From: Arthrobacter crystallopoietes
GTDB taxonomy: Bacteria; Actinomycetota; Actinomycetes; Actinomycetales; Micrococcaceae
Length of the DNA stretch: 64,000 nt
Direction of reading: 5' to 3'
Assembly (NCBI RefSeq): GCF_017603825.1
Contig: NZ_CP072014.1
Location: 3,534,001-3,598,000 of the forward strand
Shown here: in pieces, positions 25,729-35,084 of the stretch
Numbering within the stretch: the stretch's first letter is position 1
Layout: every line of letters starts with the position of its first letter
Program-made: the position numbers and the translations under genes
The notes under the pieces: generated by a model
Seen by the model: the letters and a program-made list of their open reading frames with translations, nothing else
Databases searched by the model: none
What the model was told of the DNA's origin: nothing

Positions 25729-26937
25729 TCAGCCCCGCCGGTGCCGCCGCCAACCCGACGAATCCTGCTGGGCAAGGGACATGATTTCCAGCCGGCCGAG
25801 CCCCGCCAGCACCGCCCTCAGGGGCAACCCGGCTACAGCCGAAAGCTTCTCGACCGTGGTTCCCTGCCTCACGGGCAGTGCGTCCAGCAGGAGCAGGTCC
25901 TCCACGCTTAGACCATCATGATCGGACAGTGGCGCCTGTTGCTCTGCGGCCGCCCCGGCATCAAGGGGTCCCGCTAATTCAGCGGCTTCCGCAGCGTCGG
26001 TTACGCAGACTGCACTGCCGTCCCGCAGCAGCCGGTGCGTGCCTGCCGAGTTCGCCGAGTAAATGGATCCCGGTACTGCGCCGACCGGACGGCCCAGTCC
26101 TGCAGCATGGTGCGCCGTGTTCAGGGCTCCCGAGCGCCACCGGGCTTCTACGACAACAGTGGTACCGGCCAGTGCGGCGATCAAACGGTTGCGCTGCAGG
26201 AACCGCCAGCGCGTGGGCGCGGCCCCCGGCGGCAGCTCGGAAAGCAGAAGACCTCGGCTGGCCACGGTTCGGAGCAGTTCCTCATTCCCCGCCGGATAGT
26301 AGCGGTCCAGTCCGCACGCCATAATGGCAACGGTAGCTGGCCACTGCCCTGGCTCCGCGGCTGCCAAGGCGGACCGATGAGCCTGGGCGTCGATGCCGTA
26401 GGCACCTCCGGAAGCCACGCAATAGCCCTTCTGCGTCAGGCCCGCTGCCAGGTCGCCGGTAGCCGAGTTGCCGTAGTTCGTGCTGTCCCTTGAACCGACC
26501 AGGGCTACGGTGCGTTCTGCTGGGGGAATTCCGCCTGAGTATTGCCCGCGAATCCACAGGCACAGCGGTTCTGCGAGTTCCAGATCAGCCAGTGCCAGTG
26601 GCCAAGACTCATCGCCTGGCACCAGTACATTCCCACCCAGGCGCTCGATCGTGGCTAGGTCCCGATCCGGGTCCAGATCCTTAACACGCGGCTGCCAGCG
26701 CTGCAGGGCCTCGGAAAGCATTCCCTGCTGGCTGCGTGACTGCTCCCGGTTCAGCAGGCGGTAGAGCTCACCCTGCAGCTCCGGCCCCGGTTTCACCTCG
26801 CCTGTAGCGATACGCAGCCCATCCAGGGCACCAACGGCCGCGACAAGGGCGAGTCCCACCCAGTCCGAAGGCTCCATGAGCCGTGATAAGGCCGCCCGCG
26901 CCCTGCGGTCGGCGGCCCGCGTAGTTGTCGTCATCAT
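25729..26937 (-). CDS. dprA: DNA-processing protein DprA
   Basis: A 402-residue protein with the Rossmann-like fold that loads RecA on incoming single-stranded DNA. Family motifs are VALVGSRDSTNYG, VASGGAYGIDAQAHRSAL, PATVAIMACGLDRYYPAGNEEL, LLLSELPPGAAPTRWRFLQRNRLIAALAGTTVVVEA and the C-terminal winged-helix (DALPVRQGTTVEKLSAVAGLPLRAVLAGLGRLE). The ATG at 26937 overlaps the comM stop (ATGATGA), so they are coupled. Its presence with comM suggests retained natural-transformation functions, although comE genes are not in the window. Confidence 0.95.
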   Translation of the reverse strand: MMTTTTRAADRRARAALSRLMEPSDWVGLALVAAVGALDGLRIATGEVKPGPELQGELYRLLNREQSRSQQGMLSEALQRWQPRVKDLDPDRDLATIERLGGNVLVPGDESWPLALADLELAEPLCLWIRGQYSGGIPPAERTVALVGSRDSTNYGNSATGDLAAGLTQKGYCVASGGAYGIDAQAHRSALAAAEPGQWPATVAIMACGLDRYYPAGNEELLRTVASRGLLLSELPPGAAPTRWRFLQRNRLIAALAGTTVVVEARWRSGALNTAHHAAGLGRPVGAVPGSIYSANSAGTHRLLRDGSAVCVTDAAEAAELAGPLDAGAAAEQQAPLSDHDGLSVEDLLLLDALPVRQGTTVEKLSAVAGLPLRAVLAGLGRLEIMSLAQQDSSGWRRHRRG

Positions 26938-28481
26938 GCCGCACCTACCTGTTGGCGGAAAGCCAGCGCCGTGCTGACGCAGTCTCGACCGGGAACCGCC
27001 AGGCCGGCCAGGTCGGCCATGGTCCAAGCCACTCTGAGCACCCGGGCATAACCCCGGCCGGTCAGCACATCGCGCTCCATGGCCTTGTCGAGGTCAACCG
27101 TTGCCGTGCGCGAAAGCCTCAGCTCGGTCTTGAGTAGCTCGGCTGAGACTTCAGAATTCAATTCGTGCCCCCAACGTCCCAGCCGCTCCCTTTGGGCCCG
27201 CCTGGCTTCGTGCACCCGTGCCGCAACGGTACGGCTCGCTTCCTGCTCCGCAGCACCGGCCATGTCGGCCAGCGACAGCCGCTTGAGCCGCAGCTGAAGA
27301 TCTATACGGTCTATCAGGGGTTTGGATAACTTGCCGAAGTACCGGCGGCGTTGCATGGGCGTGCAGCTGCACTCCAGTCCTTTGCCGCTGGCCATCCCGC
27401 AGGGACAGGGATTTGCGGCCAGCACCAGCTGGAACCGGGCAGGATAGGCAGCCGTCCCCGCTGCCCGGTGGAGCACGAGGTTCCCGCTCTCCAGCGGCTG
27501 TCGCAGCGCATCCAGTACGGCGCGGTCATATTCGGGCGCCTCGTCGAGGAAGAGGACGCCGCGGTGTGCCCGGGATGCGGCCCCGGGACGCGGGACTCCG
27601 GAACCGCCGCCGATGATGGAAGCAGTGGTGGCCGTGTGATGTGGGTTTTCGAATGGCGGACGCCGCAGCAACTGGGTCAAATGCGCGGCTGTATTGCTCA
27701 GCGAATGGACTGCCGTGACTTCCAAGGCGTGATGGTCCGGCAGGTCAGGCAGCAGACCGGGCAGGCGCTCCGCGAGCATCGTCTTGCCTGCCCCGGGCGG
27801 CCCGACAAGCATGATGTGATGCCCGCCGGCGGCGGCAACCTCCATGGCAGTCCTGGCTTCGTGCTGGCCCGTGATGTCTGCCATGTCGGGTTCGCGGCAA
27901 TCACCGGCTGATGGGCTCCCGTGCCCGGCCGGCGTTTCTTCTGCCCCGTCCAATGGGAGCAGCAGCGGGACCGGATCCGCGCCATAGGCAAGCAGCAATT
28001 CAGCCAGAGTTCCATAACTCCGGACCTTGACGCCGGGAACCAGTTCCGCTTCCGCCCGGTTGGCCGCCGCCACAACGACCTCTGGGTGGCCGTCATCAAC
28101 GGCTGCCATGACGGCGGGCAATACTCCCCGGATGGGCCTCAGCCTGCCGTCAAGCCCCAGCTCGGAGAGGAACACTGTCCCGCCGCTTGGCCGGACATCA
28201 CCGGCTGCCTGCAGGGCGGACATCAGGATTGCCAGATCGAAGCCCGAGCCCTTCTTCGGCAAGGAGGCCGGAATCAGGTTCACGGTGATTTTGCGCCGGC
28301 TCAACGGGATTCCGGCGTTCTTGGCCGCCGCCTTGATCCGGTCCTTCGCCTCATTCAGCGACGCGTCCGGCAAGCCGAGAAGGACAAATGCCGGGAGGGT
28401 CTGGCCTATGTCGGCTTCCACTTCGACCATGTGCCCACACAGGCCGACCAGTGCCACGGAAAATGTTCTGCCCAGTCCCAT
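26934..28481 (-). CDS. comM: ComM/YifB family AAA+ ATPase (Mg-chelatase-like)
   Basis: A 515-residue hexameric helicase that promotes branch migration during transformation. It has an N-terminal LonC-like domain (MGLGRTFSVALVGLCGHMVEVEADI), the Walker A MLVGPPGAGKTMLAERLPGLLP, Walker B LFLDEAPEYDRAVLDALRQPLESG, and the CxCG-type zinc-like cluster NPCPCGMASGKGLECSC before the C-terminal Mg-chelatase domain. Start and yraN stop overlap (TGATG). It is part of the yraN-comM-dprA-xerC string. Confidence 0.95.
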   Translation of the reverse strand: MGLGRTFSVALVGLCGHMVEVEADIGQTLPAFVLLGLPDASLNEAKDRIKAAAKNAGIPLSRRKITVNLIPASLPKKGSGFDLAILMSALQAAGDVRPSGGTVFLSELGLDGRLRPIRGVLPAVMAAVDDGHPEVVVAAANRAEAELVPGVKVRSYGTLAELLLAYGADPVPLLLPLDGAEETPAGHGSPSAGDCREPDMADITGQHEARTAMEVAAAGGHHIMLVGPPGAGKTMLAERLPGLLPDLPDHHALEVTAVHSLSNTAAHLTQLLRRPPFENPHHTATTASIIGGGSGVPRPGAASRAHRGVLFLDEAPEYDRAVLDALRQPLESGNLVLHRAAGTAAYPARFQLVLAANPCPCGMASGKGLECSCTPMQRRRYFGKLSKPLIDRIDLQLRLKRLSLADMAGAAEQEASRTVAARVHEARRAQRERLGRWGHELNSEVSAELLKTELRLSRTATVDLDKAMERDVLTGRGYARVLRVAWTMADLAGLAVPGRDCVSTALAFRQQVGAA

Positions 28482-28837
28482 CAGCCCACGGCCTTCACAT
28501 GCTCGATGACTGGAGGGGTCTGCCCGTCATGGAGAATGGCTACGGCATCGATCCGGTACCCGGCGCCCGACATGCCGTGCGCACGCAACCATTGCAGGGT
28601 GAGAATCTGCAGCCGCTGCACCTTGGCAGGCGTAATCGCCTCGAGCGGATGCCCGTGGTCCGGACTCCGCCGCGTTTTGACCTCGGAAACGACAACGGTC
28701 GCACCTTCCAGTGCAACGATGTCGATCTCCCCCGTGCCGGAACGCCAATTCCGGTCCACGACCCGCTGCCCGGATTGCTCCAAATACCTGGCGGCCAGGT
28801 CCTCGCCGTCTTTTCCCAGTTTGTCTTTGGCTCTCAT
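28481..28837 (-). CDS. YraN family (UPF0102) nuclease-like protein
   Basis: A 118-residue protein with the restriction-endonuclease-like signature of the family: GKDGEDLAARYLEQSGQRVVDRNWRSGTGEIDIVALEG, followed by VVVSEVKTRRS (the E-x-K catalytic pair). The role is unproven; neighbours suggest recombination or transformation. It overlaps comM by one base. Confidence 0.92.
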   Translation of the reverse strand: MRAKDKLGKDGEDLAARYLEQSGQRVVDRNWRSGTGEIDIVALEGATVVVSEVKTRRSPDHGHPLEAITPAKVQRLQILTLQWLRAHGMSGAGYRIDAVAILHDGQTPPVIEHVKAVG

Positions 28838-28967
28838 ACCCCCAGCGTTGCGGCACGGACCGCCACGGGACAGAGGCCAAGAGTGTTATGTGGACGTTGA
28901 ACCTGACCGTGATTGCTGTGCAGGAAAAGTGCAATATCCACTGGGCCGTAGGCAGGCGGGGAAAACG

Positions 28968-29294
28968 CTAGTTGCCGAGGTCTGCGTCCTTGGGCAGCGT
29001 CAGGTCATCGGTCTTGGTCAACTCTTCGATGTTCACATCTTTGAAGGTCAGCACGCGAACCTTTTTGACGAAACGTGCCGAGCGGTAAATGTCCCAGACC
29101 CAGGCATCCTGCAGGGTCAGGTCGAAGTAGATTTCGCCATCGGCGGAGCGGGCCTGCAGATCAACGTGGTTGGCCAAGTAGAACCGCCGCTCGGTCTCCA
29201 CAACGTAGCTGAACAGACCCGCAACGTCGCGGTATTCGCGATAGAGCTGCAGCTCCATGTCCGTTTCATAGTTCTCAAGATCTTCGGCGCTCAT
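28968..29294 (-). CDS. DUF2469 family protein
   Basis: A 108-residue acidic protein with MSAEDLENYETDMELQLYREYRDV, the usual start of this actinobacterial family, and the FYLANHVDLQ and DIYRSARFVKKV segments. It always lies by rnhB and yraN. Function is unknown. It is separated from yraN by 130 nt without another gene. Confidence 0.9.
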   Translation of the reverse strand: MSAEDLENYETDMELQLYREYRDVAGLFSYVVETERRFYLANHVDLQARSADGEIYFDLTLQDAWVWDIYRSARFVKKVRVLTFKDVNIEELTKTDDLTLPKDADLGN

Positions 29295-29382
29295 GCCACC
29301 ATCTTCTCGCAGTTCGGGTAGGTCTGTGTTCCCTGCCGGACGTCGACCCTCTTGGAGGCGATTTCGGCGGGTGGAGAACCGG

Positions 29383-30096
29383 TCAGAGCGGTTCTGCTCC
29401 GCTCAGTTCAACGGCGGCCATGGCCGGGCTGTCCGGCGTAAGCCGCCAGCTCTGCCTGTGCTGGCTTGAAGGACCCTTGTCCAGAATGGCAGCCCGATGG
29501 CTGCCCGTAGCGTAGCCCTTGTTGGCCTCCCAGCCATACGCCGGGTACTCGTCGGCAAGCTTTATCATCATTGCGTCGCGTTCCACCTTGGCCAGGACAC
29601 TGGCGGCGGCCACGCTAAGGCACTGCAGATCGGCCTTGATCTTTGTGTGCACTGGCGCGTCGCACCCGGCGCCGTCGGATACCTCGAAGAGCGATGCCTG
29701 CGGCTGTGCCGAGAGCCAGTCATAGTTACCGTCGAGGATCACGACATCCGGCCGTGCTACGGCAAGAACCTGCAGCCAGGCGCGGGTTCCGGCCAAGCGC
29801 AGTGCCGCCATCAGCCCCAGGCCGTCAATCTCTGCAGGGGAAGCATGGCCAACGCCGTAGGCAGCGGCCCAGGTCCGGATCACCGGTACGAGAGCTTCAC
29901 GGTCCGCGGCGCTGAGCAGTTTGCTGTCGCGCACACCTTTGAGTGCCTTTGCCGTGGTGGCGTCGATCAGGACCATGCCCACGGAGACGGGGCCGGCCAA
30001 GGCTCCACGGCCAACTTCATCCGCACCGGCGATCAACCGGTGCCCCTGCGTCTTGAACGAACGCTCGAAGCGCAGATGCGCGTCCTTCGGCGTCAT
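29383..30096 (-). CDS. rnhB: Ribonuclease HII
   Basis: Cleaves RNA in RNA/DNA hybrids and single ribonucleotides in DNA. The 237-residue protein has [17 protein letters not shown], which supplies the first catalytic Asp-Glu pair; [24 protein letters not shown] and [13 protein letters not shown] supply the others. The ATG at 30096 overlaps the signal peptidase stop (ATGA), indicating coupling. Confidence 0.95.
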   Translation of the reverse strand: MTPKDAHLRFERSFKTQGHRLIAGADEVGRGALAGPVSVGMVLIDATTAKALKGVRDSKLLSAADREALVPVIRTWAAAYGVGHASPAEIDGLGLMAALRLAGTRAWLQVLAVARPDVVILDGNYDWLSAQPQASLFEVSDGAGCDAPVHTKIKADLQCLSVAAASVLAKVERDAMMIKLADEYPAYGWEANKGYATGSHRAAILDKGPSSQHRQSWRLTPDSPAMAAVELSGAEPL

Positions 30097-30848
30097 CGGC
30101 TGGCCCCCTGTGCCGGTTCGGTTTCCTCCACTGAGCCCGACTCCTGGCCGGGGTTCGCTCCATCAGGCGCCGGGACGGCGTCGAACACCTCCGGATAGCT
30201 GCCCAGCACACTCATCCGGCCCAACGGCCAGGCGATCACGGCGGCCCTGCCTTCCACCGCGTCAATGTCAATGAATCCGCCGGATTCCTCGTCGCGGTGT
30301 TCACGGGAATCGGCCGAGTGGTTCCGGTTATCCCCCATGACCCAGATTTTACCCTCGGGAACAACGACGTCGAAGGGCTGGCGTGCGTTGTCGGATTCCG
30401 GATGCAGATAGGGCTCATTGAGCGGATACCCGTTCACGGTAATCCGTCCGTCTGCATCGCAGCAGACCACCCGGTCGCCGCTGACACCGATCACGCGCTT
30501 GACCAGATGCTGCTGCGAGCTGTCCGGCAGCAGCCCAACAAAAGTGAGGGCCTGCTGGAACCAGCCATCGCCGTCGTTCGTTTCCGCCGGAGGCAGCCAG
30601 CTGAGGTCGTCCTCGAAGACAACAACGTCCCCGCGGTTGAGACTGAACGGCTGGGGCACCAGCAGATTGACGAAAATGCGGTCGTTGACCTCCAAGGTGT
30701 TTTCCATGGAAGTGGACGGGATGTAGAAGGCCCGAAACAGGAAGGTCTTAATCAGGAACGACAACAACAGGGCTACAGCCACAATGACCGCGATTTCGCG
30801 CAGCCAGGCCAGAACCGGGTTTTTCCGTTTGCCTGCCGCCTGCTCCAT
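30093..30848 (-). CDS. lepB: Signal peptidase I, second copy
   Basis: Membrane-bound serine protease that removes signal peptides from Sec and Tat substrates. It is 251 residues, with a single N-terminal membrane helix (about 17-38) and the rest extracellular. The catalytic Ser is in [11 protein letters not shown] and the Lys in [23 protein letters not shown] is box E. The start is the ATG at 30848, 2 nt after the stop of the first copy. The C-terminus carries about 25 extra acidic/Pro residues ([19 protein letters not shown]). Confidence 0.94.
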   Translation of the reverse strand: MEQAAGKRKNPVLAWLREIAVIVAVALLLSFLIKTFLFRAFYIPSTSMENTLEVNDRIFVNLLVPQPFSLNRGDVVVFEDDLSWLPPAETNDGDGWFQQALTFVGLLPDSSQQHLVKRVIGVSGDRVVCCDADGRITVNGYPLNEPYLHPESDNARQPFDVVVPEGKIWVMGDNRNHSADSREHRDEESGGFIDIDAVEGRAAVIAWPLGRMSVLGSYPEVFDAVPAPDGANPGQESGSVEETEPAQGASR

Positions 30849-30850
30849 GT

Positions 30851-31567
30851 TCACTTTCCTTTGTCCGTTTCGGGATCGATGCCAAGAGCGGTCCGCTCCA
30901 GCGGGCCGGACCGTTCCAGCGGCCAGACGATTTCCATCGGCCTTCCGATTACCCTTTCCAAGGGAACCATACCGCCGCCGGGCGCACCGAGCAGTACACG
31001 CGAATCTGCTGAGATTGACCGGTGGTCCCCCATCAACCACAACCTATCGTGCGGCACCTCAACCGAGAATTCCTGTTCACTGGGGGCATCTCCGGGATAC
31101 ACGTACTCTTCCGTAACCGCTTCCCCATTTATCATGAGCCGGCCGTCCGGAGCACAGCACTCCACCGTGTCGCCCGGAAGCCCGATGACCCGCTTCACGT
31201 AAACGGTATCGCTGCCGACGAGACCAAACCATTGCCCCAGCCCGAGCAAAGCGTCCACGTAGGCGGGGTTCCCGCTGTCGAAGGGCGCAAAGGAGCCTCG
31301 GCCGTCGAAAACCACCAGGTCGCCCCGCTCGATGGGTCCAAAGGCATAATCCGTTCTGGAGACCAGTACCCGGTCACCGCTATCCAGCAGCGGCTCCATC
31401 GAATCCGAGGGAATGTAGTAAACGTCGATCAGGGTAGCGCGCACCACGGCGCTGAGCACGATTGCCGCAGCGAGCACAGCTAAGACAAAACGCCAGCCCG
31501 GGAATCCGGACCGGCGTTTTGCATGTTCCCCGGATGAGGCCCGGGGAACTGGAATTTCTTGCACCAC
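30851..31567 (-). CDS. lepB: Signal peptidase I, first copy
   Basis: A 238-residue paralogue of the next gene. One membrane helix spans about residues 26-46. Catalytic Ser is in YIPSDSMEPLL and Lys in VKRVIGLPGDTV; box E reads GDHRSISADSR. The two copies are of similar length and tandem, in the same orientation as rplS-rnhB. Divergence in the loop regions suggests an old duplication and perhaps different substrate sets. Confidence 0.93.
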   Translation of the reverse strand: MVQEIPVPRASSGEHAKRRSGFPGWRFVLAVLAAAIVLSAVVRATLIDVYYIPSDSMEPLLDSGDRVLVSRTDYAFGPIERGDLVVFDGRGSFAPFDSGNPAYVDALLGLGQWFGLVGSDTVYVKRVIGLPGDTVECCAPDGRLMINGEAVTEEYVYPGDAPSEQEFSVEVPHDRLWLMGDHRSISADSRVLLGAPGGGMVPLERVIGRPMEIVWPLERSGPLERTALGIDPETDKGK

Positions 31568-31597
31568 TTAGTTCAAGCTGCCCTAAGAAAAGGGATG

Positions 31598-31957
31598 CTA
31601 CTTGGCAGTACCGAAGTCGCGCTTTTCCTTGATCTTGGCAGCCTTGCCGTGGCGGTCGCGCATGTAGTACAGCTTGGCACGACGAACGTCACCCTTGGTC
31701 AGAACTTCGATCTTGTCGATGATCGGAGAGTGAACCGGGAAGGTACGCTCCACGCCGACACCGAAGGAAACCTTGCGGACGGTGAACGTCTCGCGGACGC
31801 CGTCGCCCTGGCGGCCCATCACGAAGCCCTGGAAGACCTGGATACGGGCGTTCTTGCCTTCGATGATGTTGACGTGGACCTTGACGGTGTCACCGGCGCG
31901 GAACTCAGGAACGTCGCTGCGCAGTGAAGCTGCGTCTACGGAATCGAGGATATGCAT
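31598..31957 (-). CDS. rplS: 50S ribosomal protein L19
   Basis: A 119-residue protein of the large subunit at the 30S interface. It starts [29 protein letters not shown] and contains the conserved [12 protein letters not shown] and [22 protein letters not shown]. The ATG at 31957 is preceded by AGGAGTGATAACA. The 232-nt gap between trmD and rplS (31958-32189) contains no gene and presumably a promoter or leader. Confidence 0.98.
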   Translation of the reverse strand: MHILDSVDAASLRSDVPEFRAGDTVKVHVNIIEGKNARIQVFQGFVMGRQGDGVRETFTVRKVSFGVGVERTFPVHSPIIDKIEVLTKGDVRRAKLYYMRDRHGKAAKIKEKRDFGTAK

Positions 31958-32189
31958 TGTTATCACTCCTGGTGAACGCCACAGGTCATCCACTTTGGTC
32001 ACGGCTGAGACTCCGGCGCGCGGCCGGACCTTCAATACCGAAAGATCTGATAAACCGGCGCGTCCGGAAATGGTACGCCGGTGTGTCTAGCTGTTGGCTC
32101 CACGCCCCCTGTGGCAGGCGCGAACCCAGCAAACACAAGTCTTCATTTTGCCACACCGCGGCGGGCACCGCCAATTGAACCGGCTTGGG

Positions 32190-32981
32190 TCAGCGGTTAG
32201 CTGGGTGCGGCACGATGCCGGTCGCCGAAACGGTGTAGCCCTGGCTGTCGAGCAACGCCTTGTCCGCCTTGTCCAGCGTGCCTGGATCCAGCCGGGCAAT
32301 CAGGTCCGGGCGACGGCGGAGAGTGCGCAGCAATTGCTCGTCGCGCCGAAACCGGGCGATCTTGGCGTGGTTGCCGCTGAGCAGCACCTCGGGAACCTCT
32401 TTGTCCCGCCACTGCGAAGGCTTGGTATACACGGGGTACTCAAGCAGGCCGTCGGAATGCGATTCCTCGACCAGGGATTCGGGGTTACCCACCACACCCG
32501 GAATCAGGCGTCCGATGGCCTCCACCATCGCGAGAACGGCCACTTCCCCGCCGTTGAGGACATAGTCCCCCAGACTCATCGGCCGGACGGTAAATCTCTC
32601 TTCGGCCCAGTCCAGCACGCGCTCGTCGATACCTTCGTACCGGCCGCAAGCGAAGACCAGATGTTCTTCCTCAGCGAGCTCGTGGGCGGCCGCCTGTGTG
32701 AAAACTTCACCCGCCGGAGACGGCACGATCAGCACGGGGCGGTGGGATTCGTCCGCAGGCAGCACGGATTCGAGGGCCTGCGCCCAAGGCTCGGGCTTCA
32801 TCACCATGCCGGCGCCGCCGCCGTACGGCGTGTCATCCACGGTGCGGTGTTTGTCCGTCGTGAATTCCCGCAGGTCGTGCACGTGCAGCTGCAGCAGGCC
32901 GTCCTGGCGTGCCTTGCCGATCAGGGAAAGCTCCAGGGCGGCCAGATATTCGGGAAAAATGCTAACGACGTCGATGCGCAC
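32190..32981 (-). CDS. trmD: tRNA (guanine-N1)-methyltransferase
   Basis: Methylates G37 of tRNAs with SAM to maintain reading frame. The 263-residue SPOUT enzyme begins [13 protein letters not shown] (GTG start) and has the trefoil-knot segments [17 protein letters not shown] and [21 protein letters not shown], where SAM binds. The start abuts the rimM stop with no gap. Confidence 0.97.
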   Translation of the reverse strand: MRIDVVSIFPEYLAALELSLIGKARQDGLLQLHVHDLREFTTDKHRTVDDTPYGGGAGMVMKPEPWAQALESVLPADESHRPVLIVPSPAGEVFTQAAAHELAEEEHLVFACGRYEGIDERVLDWAEERFTVRPMSLGDYVLNGGEVAVLAMVEAIGRLIPGVVGNPESLVEESHSDGLLEYPVYTKPSQWRDKEVPEVLLSGNHAKIARFRRDEQLLRTLRRRPDLIARLDPGTLDKADKALLDSQGYTVSATGIVPHPANR

Positions 32982-33530
32982 TTAGCGCTCCCCTTCGCCG
33001 TCGTCGGGGGTGCTTTGGCTCTCGGCCGAGTTGAGCTCGAAAAGACCTGCGGGCGGCGTGACCCGGATGAAACCGGCCTCTACGTCGACTTCGGGGACAA
33101 TCTGTTCTACAAAGGGAACCAGAACTTCCTCGCCGTTGGCTGCAGTGACAACCAGAAGGTCCTGGGCGGGAAGGGTGTTCAGGGCGGCAACTTTGCCGAC
33201 TTCCTGCCCATCCACCAGCACGCGCAGGCCGACCAGTTCATGTTCGTACCAGGCGTCTTCATCGTCGTCGACATTTTCCGTGTCGACGAACAGCTTGGCG
33301 CCGCGGAGCTCCTCGGCCTCGTTCCGGTCCACCACTTCCGCAAAGCCCAGCAGCAGGATGTCCTTGTTCCAACGGGCCGACTCAATCGTCAACGGCCCCA
33401 ACCGCTCCGGCTCAACGACAAAGGCGGTACCCGGAACGAAGCGTTCCTCCGGCGCATCCGTCATCACCTGGACAGTGACCTCGCCTCGTATGCCGTGGGG
33501 TTTGCCAATCCGCGCAACCTGGACCTGCAT
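32982..33530 (-). CDS. rimM: Ribosome maturation factor RimM
   Basis: Assembly factor for the 30S head, binding S19. The 182-residue protein has the N-terminal VARIGKPHGIRGEVTVQVMTD and the C-terminal PRC-barrel around YEHELVGLRVLVDGQEVGKV. About 20 acidic residues extend the C-terminus. Cotranscribed with trmD. Confidence 0.95.
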   Translation of the reverse strand: MQVQVARIGKPHGIRGEVTVQVMTDAPEERFVPGTAFVVEPERLGPLTIESARWNKDILLLGFAEVVDRNEAEELRGAKLFVDTENVDDDEDAWYEHELVGLRVLVDGQEVGKVAALNTLPAQDLLVVTAANGEEVLVPFVEQIVPEVDVEAGFIRVTPPAGLFELNSAESQSTPDDGEGER

Positions 33531-33580
33531 GGAATCTCCTGTCGAACTACGTCAGAGGGTAGAAAATCGGGGCACAAAAA

Positions 33581-33620
33581 CATCCGGCCCACACACCATT
33601 ATCTGGTGCGGGGCCGGATG
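33581..33620 (-). terminator. Rho-independent terminator between khpA and rimM
   Basis: CATCCGGCCC (33581-33590) pairs with GGGCCGGATG (33611-33620), with an inner CACCA/TGGTG extension. On the minus strand it is followed by TTTTTG. It would end or attenuate the rpsP-khpA transcript before rimM. Confidence 0.72.
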
Positions 33621-33642
33621 CGATGACTGATGTGAAGCGTGC

Positions 33643-33885
33643 TCAGCGGCGGCGGTCAGTATCCACTACGTCCACGCGGACCTGCTCGCCACCGGCCAGT
33701 GCGGCGATGACGGTGCGCAGTGCGCGTGCAGTGCGGCCCTGACGGCCAATGACGCGGCCCAAATCATCCTGGTGGACCCGCACCTCAATAATGTCTGAGC
33801 GGCGGTTGGTCTTTACCATGACCTTGACGTCCTCGGGACGGTCAACGATGCCACGGACCAGGTGTTCGAGCGCTTCAGCCAGCAT
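33643..33885 (-). CDS. khpA: KH-domain RNA-binding protein KhpA
   Basis: An 80-residue single KH domain: VRVHQDDLGRVIGRQGRTARALRTVIAAL contains the GxxG loop (GRQG). The protein binds RNA, with KhpB in Gram-positives. It follows rpsP directly (the stop and start are adjacent), the conserved order in Actinobacteria and Firmicutes. Confidence 0.94.
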   Translation of the reverse strand: MLAEALEHLVRGIVDRPEDVKVMVKTNRRSDIIEVRVHQDDLGRVIGRQGRTARALRTVIAALAGGEQVRVDVVDTDRRR

Positions 33886-34326
33886 TTACTCAGCCTTTGC
33901 GGTTTCGTCGGCAGACTCTTCAGCCGGCGCTTCTGCAGCGGCTTCGTCGGCGGCCTCTTCCTTCTTGGCCTTCGGGGTGATGGCCTCGGGGATGATCACG
34001 GACTCCTTCTCGGGAGCAGCGAAAGCTTCCTTGGGAGCCTTGGTCTTGAGCGTGCCTTCCTGGCCCTCAATACCCTTGAACTTCTGCCAGTCACCGGTGA
34101 TCTTGAGCAGGGCGGCAACCTGCTCGGACGGCTGGGCGCCTACGCCGAGCCAGTACTGTGCACGGTCGGACTTGATGTCGATGTACGACGGCTCCTCGGT
34201 GGGGCGGTACAGTCCGATCTCCTCGATGGCACGGCCGTCGCGCTTGGCGCGGGCATCCATGACAACGATTCGGTAGTGGGCTGAGAACTTCTTGCCGAGG
34301 CGCTTAAGGCGAATCTTTACGGCCAC
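33886..34326 (-). CDS. rpsP: 30S ribosomal protein S16
   Basis: A 146-residue protein. The conserved domain is [43 protein letters not shown]. The C-terminal about 60 residues are a Glu/Ala/Lys-rich tail, as in other Actinobacteria. GTG 34326 (M-A-V-K-I-R-L-K) is chosen because S16 proteins start this way and AGGAG lies 11 nt upstream; GTG 34338 overlaps that AGGAG. It is first gene of the block to khpA. The 34327-34527 interval shows no gene and should hold its promoter. Confidence 0.96.
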   Translation of the reverse strand: MAVKIRLKRLGKKFSAHYRIVVMDARAKRDGRAIEEIGLYRPTEEPSYIDIKSDRAQYWLGVGAQPSEQVAALLKITGDWQKFKGIEGQEGTLKTKAPKEAFAAPEKESVIIPEAITPKAKKEEAADEAAAEAPAEESADETAKAE

Positions 34327-34527
34327 TTTAGTGGTCACTCCTGGTTCTGAAAATGGGCGAACCCGTATGTCTGCACCCGTGGGGCGGGCCGTGGTTGGGG
34401 TTCAAAGGACAAGATACTTGCACGGAGAGAGGGGCCGCGCAGATCGAGTACCTGTCTATTGTGCCAGATGCAGCCCAATCCGCGCGACTCGACTTCCCGG
34501 AACGTTGCGAGCGGCGACGAATACCGG

Positions 34528-35010
34528 TCAGACGGACTCCGTACCGCTCCAGATATAGAGCTGCTGGCGGCCGTCTTCCGCGGCGTCCGCAGCGAGTTCG
34601 CCGATCCGCTTTACCGACTCCACTGCGGCGTCGCCATTGAGCGGCATGTCCTCTTCGGAAGCCCACGCGGCGGCGACGTCGGGCAGGACGGGCGCGCCGT
34701 CGTCGGACGTTTCGGCCAGCAGGTCGGCCAAGGCGCGGACCATCGGCTCCGGTGCGACATACAGGGTCTCGCTGGCGACGTCGGCAATGGCCAGCTCATC
34801 GTCACCAACGGAATGAACCGCCTGCCCTGCCAACTGGCCCAACCGTTCGATTTCCCAATCGGTGATGCCGTTGATCCTCGTGTGGGGAGCATCCGGAATT
34901 TCCACCTGGGCTCCGCCTTCGCCAACAGCCTCCAGCGCCTTATCAAGCGCGGCGGCGCGCTGCACCGCCGCGTCGTGGGTGGCCACAAAAACTTCAGTAA
35001 TTCCGGACAT
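34528..35010 (-). CDS. Conserved-looking acidic protein of unknown function
   Basis: A 160-residue soluble protein from ATG 35010 (MSGITEVFVATHDAAVQRA) with GGAGG well placed upstream. It is acidic and Ala-rich, with no membrane segment or motif I recognise. The pattern of alternating strands and helices looks like a compact alpha/beta fold. It is monocistronic by position. Function unknown. Confidence 0.6.
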   Translation of the reverse strand: MSGITEVFVATHDAAVQRAAALDKALEAVGEGGAQVEIPDAPHTRINGITDWEIERLGQLAGQAVHSVGDDELAIADVASETLYVAPEPMVRALADLLAETSDDGAPVLPDVAAAWASEEDMPLNGDAAVESVKRIGELAADAAEDGRQQLYIWSGTESV

Positions 35011-35084
35011 AGCGCCTCCGCCTCGGATTGGATGCATTTGGTTTCACCCTATCCTGCGCGGGGCTGCGGCCAAACTGCGCAGTA

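Noticed and set aside
32094-33626. 510-codon open frame opposite trmD and rimM
   Set aside because: Spans two certain genes on the other strand and has no motif.
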